64,000 bases of DNA, taken from Xanthostigma xanthostigma (Eukaryota > Arthropoda > Insecta > Raphidioptera > Raphidiidae). Location of the stretch: the NCBI GenBank assembly GCA_963575645.1, contig OY754470.1, positions 8,006,501 to 8,070,500 on the forward strand. Reading direction: 5' to 3'. A program made the translations under genes and the position numbers. Positions 45,601-57,600 of this stretch are shown one piece after another. Position 1 is the first letter of the stretch. Every line of letters begins with the position of its first letter. Below the pieces are notes generated by a model that had not been told where the DNA came from, ran no database searches, and saw nothing but the letters and a program-made list of their open reading frames with translations.

Positions 45601-48600
45601 AATACACACTCTGTTGTCGGAATCGCGTCGACAACGGTACGCACTTTGTTGTCGGAACCGCGTGGACAACAATACGCACATTGTTGTCGGAATCGCGTGG
45701 ACAACTATACGCACATTGTTGTCGGAACCGCGTGGATAACAATACGCACTCTGTTGTCGGAAAGGCGTCGAGAACGGTACGCACTATGTTGTCGGAATCG
45801 CGTCGACAACGGTACGCACTCTGTTGTCGGAATCGCGTCGACAACGGTACGCACTTTGTTGTCGGAACCGCGTGAACAACAATACGCACATTGTTGTCGG
45901 AACAGCGTGGACAACAATATGCATATTGTTGTCGGAACTGCGTGGACAACAATACGTACTCTGTTGTCGGAATCGCGTGGACAACAATACGCACTCTGTT
46001 GTCGGAATCGCGTCGACAACGGTACGCACTTTGTTGTCAGAACCGCGTGGACAACAATACGCACATTGTTGTCGGAACCGCGTGGACAACAATACGCACT
46101 CTGTTGTCGGAATCGCGTCGACAACGGTACGCACACTGTTGTCGGAACCGCGTGGACAACAATACGCACATTGTTATCGGTGCCGCGGAAAAGAATGCCG
46201 ACGCTTCAAGTATGTTCCAGAATGCGACTAAGGAACTTCTATATAAGCGGAACAGCAACAGACAGGGGACAGTCAGATGCAGGCAGTTGTAGAGAATTAA
46301 ATTTTCCACAAAAAAGGTTCTTAGTACTAAATCCGTAAATTCATTGTTTTCAAAGATTTGTTCGTTCAAACATTATCACAAAAATCGAATTTCACTTAAT
46401 TCATTAATGTTTAGAGTTTAAGAACGTATCTTCGAAAATAAAGAATTCATGGATTTAGTATTAAGGACCTTTTTTGTGAGAAATTTAATTCTCTACAAAA
46501 TGCAAAACAATTTCTACCAGCTATCCATGTTTGAGTAAAAACATCGTTTTTACCGTGTTAATTAAATAGGAAACAAACTCGGCAACACAGGTTTGAGCTA
46601 GGAAGCTGAAATTATAGGAGATTTTTTTTTAGGTCCAATGCTAAAATTTCAATCAACGAGACCTTAAAAATTAAAAAAAAAACACTCTAATAGGTTGAAT
46701 TACAGTGACTTGATAGCCACTGTAGGTTGAATTTAACGAACGCGAATGTCAAGAAATATGTGAATATTCGGTTACATCAGCACCGTTGAGTTGCGAATGC
46801 ACTGATTAGACAACGTGTGCGTGACGGCTCGTAGAATGTGTGCGCTCGAGTCCCGTTTCCGGTTTGTGTACGTGTTATTTATTTGGAAAACATTCCATGT
46901 TTATATACCACATATGCATTATATGGTAGGGATTTAATTCTTTCCATCCGAACTGTTAGAAAGCTCTCTGATGGAAACTTTCTACTAACGGGGATGCGGC
47001 CTCATTAAACATGCAAAGATATACTGACGTGAATATTTAATAAGCGGAAACGAAGCAGAGGATTGCCGGCACCGCTACATGTGACTAGCCTGGCATATGA
47101 AATACACATATCATCGCTCAGCTATTATGTGTGCAACACAAGAGGTCAAACATGTCTACTTGGCTTTGTTGTTTACAAGCTAGATTCAAAACGAGGAGTG
47201 TGAAACTGATCTTCGGCCGATGATGTCTTCATAAATAAATATAGTTTAAAAAAAACTAAAAAACACGCTTTATATCGAACTAGAAAGTAAAAAATAATTT
47301 TTTTAAAATAAGCTTAAACTAAAAAGTGAAAAATAAATATAGTTTAAAAAAAACTAAAAAACACGCTTTATATCGAACTAAAAAGTAAAAAATATTTTTT
47401 TTTAAATAAGCTTAAAAAGCGTGGGGCGCTCGATGTACGAAAATGTGAAACAAAGCGCCCCACGCTTTTTAAGCTTATTTTAAAAAAAATATTTTTTACT
47501 TTTTAGTTCGATATAAAGCGTGTTTTTTAGTTTTTTTTTAAACTATATTTATTTTTCACTTTTTAGTTTGATTTAAAGTGTGTTTTTTAGTTTTTTTTTA
47601 AACTATATTTATTTTCCACTTTTTAGTTCGATTTATTGTCAAAAATTTGCCGAAAAAAAAACAATTTTTTTTTCGGCGTGGACGGGATTAGAACTCACGA
47701 CCCGTGATGCCGAGAGTTGACGTCAGCGAAGACCCGTGCCTTAGACTGCACGGCTAGGCAGTGTACTTAGGTACTGTGCTGGCATATTATACCGCTATAT
47801 AAACCACTTGCTGTAGTCCAAATGAAAGTTACAAACACAAGAATAAATTGCTATTCTTGTGGTTACAAACATACATACATACATACATACATACATACAT
47901 ACATACATACATGCATACAAACTTACAAGTGAAGTTAATATAAAGCGTGTAAAAATATTAGTCGTCGTGGACGCCTGGGAGATGCGAAACATACACTTAA
48001 ACGAGATCCTAGCAACTAAATATTGTCCTGTAACTAAATAATTGGGGTCCAGTACGATAACTCGATGTGCCCAAATTTTGAATTTTTTTTAAGTCATAGA
48101 AAACGTAAATGTTGACGTTCCAAAAAAAACTTTGCGGATTAATCACAAATTTCCTCAAAAATGCGTAAAAAATTTTTGCCTTTCACTGTCATTTTTTTAA
48201 TCTAACCAATCAGAAATCACATATACACGTCACTGGTGTACAATTACTGTATTACTATCTCACTTTGTATACACGACCCCGTAATTGTTTTTTAAAAAAC
48301 TTCTCCCAAACGCCCTTCCCTTTTCACTGCGCAAAAAACGCCATCTTATCGACACGACCCCGTATTCGTTTTTTATACACGAGATCGTAAATGTTTTTTA
48401 AGGTCTCACCCAAACGCCCTGCCCTTTTCACTACGCAAAAAAAACGCCATCGCATCAACACGACTCCGTGATTGTTTTTTAAAGAACTCCCCCCAAACGC
48501 CTTCCCCTTTTCACTGTTACATTAAAATGGGATAACTAAGTTTGACACCCCTGTTCTAGACTCTAGATAATGCTTTAATTAGTGTCTGTTGACAAATTGT

Positions 48601-51600
48601 TCACATTGGTTAACAAAGGGGTTAATTTATGACATTTTCTGACAATGTTCCTAAAGTTACTCAAATTCAGGGATTATTTTAACGGTGGTACATTGACGTG
48701 CCTCGAGCTCTTAAACTCGGTAAACTAAGATGAATGTGCGTACTCATGTTCCTCCCTTCCCCATTCGTTCTTTTGCACCCGGGTGAAACCGGACGGGACC
48801 GCTAGTGAATTATACACATAAACCTTTCTCTTGAATCACTCCGCGGTCCATTGATGAAAACCGTATAAAAATCCGTTCGATAGTTTTTGAGTTTATCGCG
48901 TTCAGGCGGGGCTAGGGTTACCATATGTAAATAGAGGGACGCCTGTCTATGGTACCTAAAATGCCTGATTTTTCAGAAAAATGCCTGTCTAAAGCAAAAC
49001 GCTGTATAGGTAATAAGTAAAAGCCAACAGATAATAATGAAGAAGGATGTTTATTACTGATATTTGTCAGAGGACATTATTTTTTTCAATAGGCGCGAAA
49101 TTTGAAAATGCCTGTCTCAGACCAATGCCGGCCGCACGCCTGTCTAAACTTTAAAATGCCTGTCAAATGCGGCAAACGCCTGTCATATGGTAACCCTAGG
49201 CGGGGCGGACTTTGTTTTATAATATGTAGTGATAGTTAAAAGTTTCTGGCTAGTTTCAGTAGCTAATCATGCAAGTACAAAGGATGTTAGTGTATGAGAA
49301 GTACGTTATTAAACTACCGTGTCTCTGAGGCTTATCTACAATCCGTGGCGTAAGGTTCACCGGAACGAAGCCCGTGGTTGTGTCTATCAGATTTAACTTA
49401 CTTGTTAAAACTTTACACACTTCTCCAACACCTTTTATCGCGTTTTGTTACCAGCGGTATTCAAACAGTAGTGAATTAAAATATTGTACTGAATTCAGTG
49501 TTTTCATCCTAAATTTTCTCCTATAAATTCAGAGGAATATTTTTTATTTTGAGGATTTTTAGAGTAAAATATTTTTTATTCGACTCATGCGCGTTATTCA
49601 TGTTTTATCATGCCTAAAAACCAAACCCTAAATAGCCATTTACCGACTGGTGACAATTACTTGTCATAACTCAATGAAGATTCCTACTAGCTCGGCCATT
49701 GTGGAGTAATGAAAATAAACGTAACTATTTTCTGAGTCGTAACGAAATAGTAGGTAACAACAACTCCGTTGTTACCCATTGAGGCTAAAATTGAGAGGCC
49801 GAATGTTTTCGACATGGAGTTTATTCATAACCGGCTAACCTCAAACCAAAACATTGAATCGTGCTGTTTGGTGCTGTTAGTATTGACAGTTTTTTTATAA
49901 AGAAATAAATAGATATTTACAACATCTCATTATAATTAAAACATGAATAACGCGCAATTGTTGAATAAAATTATGGGCGCAACTTGTAGGCTAAGTCATG
50001 ACACGCCATGAATGACTTAGACTACTAGTTACGCCAATAACTATTACATAACGTCATTTAAAATATTATAAACTAGCGCCAGGGTGCAAAACTGTTCTGG
50101 AAAATATATTATATTGACCTTCCCATCTTCACAGCAGAACTATCAAAGTGCATTGTTTTAATGTATCTCTAAAGATTTGACTAAACACCGTCATAGCTCA
50201 GCCATTTTGTACAGAATATTTACAAATTATATGCATAAACCTTTCTCGTTTATCGCTCTTTCTATTTGTGAAAACCGAATGGAAATCCGTTCCGTAGTTT
50301 TTGAGTTTCTTGCGTTCAGGCAGACAGACGCGGTGTGAAGACTTTGTTTTATATACAGGGTGTCCCATTAAGAATGGGACATAGAACAACCGCAGATTCT
50401 CCAATTCAAAATAAAACGATTAAGCGAAATGTGCTTAGATAAAATGTTACTCGTTTCCAAAATACGGGGTGTTGAAGTTGAAAACTGAAAAATTATTAAT
50501 GTCCATAATTTTTTTAATACACCGTATAATTTTACTCAAATCGGCACACTTGTTAAATATAATAAAATGCACCTAACAATTAGTTCAGTACGCTCTACCA
50601 GTGGCGTACGTCAGGAGTAAGTAATGCTTGTACCCCTTCTAAATGTTACGCCGCTGTTTAAATTTTAATTTTGACTATAATTTTAATTATCTAATATTTT
50701 CTAAGTCAATAATGTACACTTGTTAGTTTGTTGTAAAGTCATTGGTTTTCGAGATATTCGCAGTTTTTTTAAGACAAAATTGTAAAAATGAATATTATTA
50801 ATAATAATACAAATAAAAAGTACATGTCTATCTATCTTTAACTGCGAATATCTCGAAAACCAATGACTCTACAACAAACTAACAAGTGTACATTATTGAC
50901 TTAGAAAATATCAACAAAATTAAAATTATAGTCAAAATTAAAATTTAGACAGCGGCATAACATTTAGAAGGGGTACAAGCATTACTTACTCCTGCCGTAC
51001 GCCACTGGTAGAGCGAGTAACATTTTATCTAAGCATATTTCGCTTGATCGTTTTATTTTGAATTGGAGAATCTGCGGTTGTTCTATGTCCCATTCTTAAT
51101 GGGACACTCTGTATACAGAGATAAACAAATAAAAAATAGTCCCTCTAGGTAGAGTCTGGCGCAACACCCGATATATTCAGTCCAATAGTATCCAGATAAG
51201 TCAAAGGTCGTCATGTTCAACCTAACGGTCTATTTTAGTTTATATTATGATAAAATCATTTTAGTATTGTTGATCTGACCTAATGCTTTTCGCGAGAAGT
51301 TTAAATTATGATTTTTATGAACATGTCTCGCGACAAGCTTTTAGGTCAGGTCAACACTAATAAAATTATTTTATTTTTCAACTTAGAGCGGTATCGAGGC
51401 TCGATTTCCAACACTTTTTAAAAACATTGAAAAACTTTTTCAATAAATTTGACGTAAAATCGAGTAATATTCTGCTTTATGTAATTGTGGACTTAGAAGT
51501 TTTTAAATTTGGCCTATGCAGGGTTAAATGATCGCACCATTTTTTTAAATTTTATATCAAAATATCTATCTTTGAATCTAAAATATTATCTTGTGCGAGT

Positions 51601-54600
51601 ACTAATAATATAAAAAAAAAATATAAAGCGATGCAAACAAATTCTTTAATAACGTTAGAGTTAAAATTAATACGGCAGAACGATTCTCAATTCTTCGAGG
51701 GTATTTTCTAAAGTCCAGCCAAGAGCATTCAATTTAACAATGGAGGAAACCGATCGATTTTTGCGGATAATTGCATCCGGAATGTAATAACTTGCAACGA
51801 AACATCTGCTACAATACAAGTGTAATTGAAATTTTATATTTATAACATTGAAATGTATTCAACCATTGCGAACCTGATATATTTTATGTATCTGACATTT
51901 TCACAAAAATATGATCCACTTATACAGTTAGTATGTATATAAATCATATAAAGGCCGCTGCACACGAGGCTAGAAACGCTGCTAGGAGTTCTGCTACCTC
52001 AGAAGATAGGTTTTAAAATTAGAACAGGGGCTATTTCCCCTGCTAGATTTGCTGTTAGGTATGAGCAAACCAATCAGGAAGCAGTATCTTCACATGGGCA
52101 CTTGGACAAACGCTCACATGGCGTCATTCTGCTCAGAGTCAGACAACAGACACGTTTTGCTCTGTGTTTATATTAGAACTGTCACTGCGCGCGCATCAGA
52201 TCTATCCACAAAACACGCTTGAAAAATAGTCTCGTGTGAAGCGAGCACTTAACAGCAATCAAGAAAACCAGCGCTAGAAAACTAGTAGGCAAATCTAACA
52301 AGGAATCTAGCCTCGTGTGCAGCGGCCTTAAGATCTAATTTTTCGAAGTTTTCTTTAAGTTTTTGAGTGTTTTATGTGACGCCTTGATAGAAGAGCTTCT
52401 TTTCGTACTGACAACATTTGGGAGCCGAATGGGTGACTTTTAGGGAAGTTGTACCTTAACTTAAAGTATATAATTAACATTTTAGTAGGTTACATTCGGC
52501 TCAAAATGACAACGCGAGTGAACCTGTCGTTAAAAAGGTTTGAAACCTCGGGAACTTTCGGTTGATTTTTGATCGAAGACGGGCTGTAAAATAAAACAAA
52601 GAAATGCGATCTCACCAATTCAACAGTAATTTCCATAAATGATCTTTCAGTATATGACGAGCATGGAGTAGGCATAATTTTCATAAACAATCCGAGGCTA
52701 ATCCATGTCCTCTATCCTAATATCCGTGTATTCCATCCCTCTTGTGTCCCTGTTATAATATATATATGTTCCATATCATTCAAATTTCGTTGAAATTCAG
52801 TCTAATACAAAAACTAGCCCTTGCTAATTACTTGCCAGAGTAATGGTTATTTTGTTAAAAAACGTGTGAAGTTGGAACTGTCAAAAATTTGATAACTGAA
52901 AACTGTGAAAATCAGCTATTTTATCTCGACCTTAATGCTATTATGACTCATGTGACTGTTGAAACACTCGTTTTGAACATATTGTCGTATACTCGTTTAA
53001 TAACATAACGTTCTAAATATATCAACAACTGTATTAGTTCCAATTTGATTGAAAATTTTGTTCGGTTTGCTTTTCAGTGTAATTATTCAAATCTCCATAG
53101 TATCTAAAATACATTAAACAATAATTATCCTAGTTCCTAAGCTTCATCGCGTTCTGTGTTGTCGATAGATAGTTCTCTCTAGAGTCTAGAGGATTGATGT
53201 ACATTAGTGACGTAACGAATATTCGAATTCGCGAATTTTCTCATATTTTTTGACATTCGCATTGGCAAAATTTATGCGAATATTTTGCGAATATTATCAG
53301 AAAAAGTCATGTGAAAATAATATTAAATAAGACAAAAATTATTTTATCATTTTTATTAGAAAAGTTTTTTCTTTACTCTTTTTATTTAATTTCAGCCAAT
53401 TGGGCGACGGGAACGTTTAAATTTCAAAAATAATGACGTTAGATTTAATATAATAAAAAATTAGGTTTCAATCCGCTTATCCGTTTGACCTATATAGTGT
53501 AAACACAGATTTTTCCCAAAAATATGTTTTTTGGATTCGGGTGACCTTAAAACAAGAAAATGTAAAATTTTGAAAAGTGAATTTTGACTTAAAATAGTAC
53601 ATTCCTCACTTGCGGTGCTGGAATGGTAAAATAAGGTTAAGGTATCCTTATAATTATATCTTTTATCTTTTACTTTAACATCAAGTAATACAGCTTTAGA
53701 CTTAGTAATAATAATCAATCTAGTACTCAGAACCACTACCAAAAATGTGCGTGCGACTTGCGCAGCCAATCCGTTGTCAAATTTTAACCTTGGACAAATG
53801 ACGTCAGATTTGAAAAATAAATATTCGCGAATGTCAAAAAAAATAACATTCGTTATATCACTAATGTACACATAGTCCCACTCTGTGAATTAACCCCAAT
53901 AGTAGTAGCTTTACTATGTCAATAAGTACATATAGGTTGTTTCACATGAATTCAATCCTCTCGTTTGAGGTTAGTGTAACTCTATATATAGAGCTCTAAT
54001 GAACAAAGAAACATCGAGAATAGTTTCGTCTGCTTTTGTTTATTTATTCATTCATTTAGTACTTCTGTGGCAAGTGAACATGGCTCCCCTTTACATTAAT
54101 TTGTCCAACAAAACTCGACTTAACTTTCTCATATACAGGAATACATACAGTATGTACATGAATTTTTATCCCTTTAGCTTTATTCCCTGTATTTTTTTTA
54201 AGTAATCCCATTTAACGAGACGAACAAACAGTATATTGGATAAAAGAGAGTCAGATACTATTTTGTATTTTATGCCGGCACTTCACATGGCTATTTGTAT
54301 TTGTGTATTTGGCATATTTGGCAAACAATTACCAAGTGTGGACAGTCTATTTGACAAAGTGTTGGCCTTATTTGCCTATTTGACAAATAAGGCCAACACA
54401 AAATACGCGTTACCGTGCGCTTGTCGGTTTTTCGAGGCACATCAAAGGAGTCAAATAGGCAAATACGCAAATAAACCGTCCACATAATGGCCATATTCAG
54501 AAGCGCACGCGCCGTGAACCTGTACGGATGTGCAGTATTTTTGCGGCCTGTGCTGTGAGCTAGAACTGGAACAATTACTATTGAAAATGAATTGGGACAA

Positions 54601-57600
54601 TGAAACAGTGCTAAAATTCCTGGAACTTTGAACCTTGCGTTCTTCTGCCAAATGTTTGTGTGTTTGCTATTTGGCTGCCATGTGTGGATGGTCGTATTTG
54701 CCTCTATTTGCACGTCATATATTTTGCCAAATACAACAAACACCCAATAGCGAACACAAATAGCCATATTATGAAGTGCCACCTTTAGATTCATGTGTTC
54801 TGTAGGTATATTTAGCGCACTTGAATGTTTGACATGGAGCATGTATTTGTCATAATTGCATAGTCCATTAGTGTTTAATCAAGCATGCGTTTCTCTGTGT
54901 AGAATAGGTAGATGTATCTACTCACTTTGGGATTGAACATAAATCCGTTTATCCCGTGAGATTGACGATTTAGGAAATCAATTACTACACATATTTATAC
55001 AAGGTGTACTGAAATCTCTTGGAATTTTAGTACAGTTTGTTTCCAACCTTTTCTACTCATAACTTAAAATTTTGCAGCAAATTAACTCGACGACTTTAGT
55101 GCAAAGAATGAAGATACTGGATCGAGTGATATAAGACATTGGGGTGTTCCCGGTGACAAGCCGACTCCCGTTAATAAAAAAAATTCCAGTCAATTGGGAG
55201 ACGGGATCATTCCAACTTCAAAAATGTCGACATTTGATTATAATAAAGAAAATAAAATTTTTGATATCGCGTGAGGTAACGCGGGTAATGGCTAGTATTC
55301 AATATGATATTTGCTATTCGTTGCCATGGTTCCACGTCATGTAAAAATTAATCAAAGCATGCCGAACTAGTTTATATCTGACAGATCCATAAAACAAAAG
55401 AGCGGCTGATTTTTTTTATTTTCAAAATATTTCCGAAACTATAAAGTTTAGAAAAAAAAATTTTAACAAAACTTTCTTGAAAAAATAAATAGAATAATAA
55501 GCCGTTATGAAAAGTGTACGATTATTATATAAAAAACAACGTTTTAGCATATATTTCTTTTGCGCATGCGCCGATTTTTCCCAAAAACAACAGGGCTCTT
55601 CATATTTGCATACCAAACATCCTCCCAAAATTTGGTTTCAATCCGATCATCCGTTTAACCTGTATCGTGTTCACAGACAAACAGAGTAACAAACGCACAG
55701 AGTTTTCCCAAAAATATGTTTTTTTGGATTCGGGGGACCTCAAAACGGAAAGATATTGTAAAATTTTTGAAAAGTGATTTTTGATCTAAAGTAGTACCAT
55801 TCCCCACTTGTGGGTTGGAAGAGAAAGATCTTTGAACTCTTAAAGGAAGCAAGTAAATTTTTATTTCATTTAAAATATAATTCCTTATGCTTACCTTTAC
55901 CTGTGTGTGTTTTAAATTATTGGAAATTCGGAAAGAAAGTAATCAGTTTTTATTATTTACAATGAATATTCAAATACACACCTCAAACTTGACAAATTGA
56001 CAGGTTTATTAACGGATCGGTAATTACAGGTTCAGAAAATAGTAATAAATCAATTTGTTGTCGACAGCCATAACCGCCGTTGATTAGTGTGCATATACGT
56101 CTATTTAGCCAATAATTTGTGTTGCTCAAATGTGTTTCAGATTATCTAGAACGTATGTGCAAGACAGAGTTAAACTTTGCAAAATTATATTTTTTGAAAG
56201 TGCAAATCGGATGACATTATTTATTTATTAAAAAGTTAAAAAAAAATTTACTTCATTTCGAAAGTATAAAATGATGATTGGTTGTTTCACGAGAAAAGCC
56301 CCAAGAAACATTTTTATTAACAATTATGTTTATGTTACGGTCAATGTCCGGAATCCGGGCAATGTCGGCAATGCCCGGGCAATGTCGACATTGACCGGTC
56401 AATGTCGACAATGCCCAAGCCACATCGGGCAATGTCCGAAATCGGACAAGGTTCAAAAAATAGATTTTTTATAAACATGAAACGCTGACATTTGATTATA
56501 TCTTTATCATGATAAGTTATCATTAACCCTTTATGGAATTTTTATCATATAAATAATAAATAAATTATACGTGTTTTCAATCATCAATAATTGTAATAGA
56601 AAGCTGAAATAGTATATTGTGCGACTAGTTGCACATACAATTTTTTATTACGAATTAAATTAAATTGAAATTAAAATTTTATTACGAATTAAAAAAAGAA
56701 ATTAGAAGCAATAAAAATTAAAATTAAATCATTAAAAAGTTGAAAATTCAGTTAAAATTGTCAAGAATAAAAGTCCATAATCGAAAATTTTAACCTCAAA
56801 TCTGCTTCAAATGACACTTTGTTTCGTTGACATTAACACCGTTATTATTTTGTTTTTTTCTCTGAATTTGCGTGCGGCAAACAATAATTTCAGTGCGACA
56901 AATAAAGTTTCCGCACGCAAATGAAAATAGCTACTTTTCAACAGTAACAGCATGCGTAAAGATACCACTTTTCCCGCATGAGTAATAAAAAATATATTCT
57001 TCAATAGACTGTTGATATCAGTGATAAAAATTCCAATAATAACTTATTATGATAAAGATACAATCAAATGTCAGCGTTTCATGTTTATGAAAAAATCTAT
57101 TTTTTGAACCTTGTCCGATTTCGGACATTGCCCGATGTGGATCGGACATTGTCGACATTTCCCGGATTCCGGACATTGGCCGTAACATTTATACTACACA
57201 CCGTACAAGTGAAACTTCTAAAGACACGTGAGTCAATGTTCAGTTCACTCACAAAACATTACACACACACACAACCATACGTGAACTACGCAGAGGAGGG
57301 ATAGAGCAGTGTTTCTCTAGTTTGTTTGTTACTCGTTTAGCATTTCAATCGCACGAATCCACCGTAAGTAAAGAAGAGTACTTATATGAGCAATTCAGCT
57401 ATCTTACGGAGTATCATAATTATCAGACCCGCGATGACTTAGATTTGGTTATTCCATCTTGCCATACAGCTCTTGGATCGACATCATTTTTAGTTGAGGG
57501 ACCAAAACAATGGAATAAACTGCCAAGCAGTATAAGAGGCATCAAACATAAAAAACAGTTTTTAAATAAATGTAAAGAAATGCTGCTGGAAAATGATAAA

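Larger units (their letters stand above)
47237..47985. mobile_element. tRNA-headed foldback element R, copy 1
   Basis: Two or more tandem 60-75-bp words in each arm (AACTAAAAAGTGAAAAATAA then ATATAGTTTAAAAAAAACT and ACACGCTTTATATCG). The central hairpin is AGCGTGGGGCGCTC / AAGCGCCCCACGCT. A tRNA-like module, CATA repeats and an outer TATAAAGCGTGTAAAAA end lie on the right. Paired with 62062-62843. Confidence 0.82.

Noticed and set aside
45547..46190. CRISPR array
   Set aside because: Direct repeats are contiguous, with no unique spacers, in a eukaryotic intron.
45484..46338. 284-codon plus-strand frame and several minus-strand frames
   Set aside because: They are by-products of the 35-bp minisatellite and have no start context, domain or codon signal.
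53461..53871. 136-codon minus-strand frame
   Set aside because: Repeat-derived; the copies at 55.6 and 59.2 kb do not keep the frame.
54291..54842. 183-codon minus-strand frame
   Set aside because: Falls in a dispersed inverted-repeat element also present at 28.5 kb, where the frame is broken.
57068..57304. 78-codon plus-strand frame before the LINE fragment
   Set aside because: Falls in the right arm of an inverted-repeat element.
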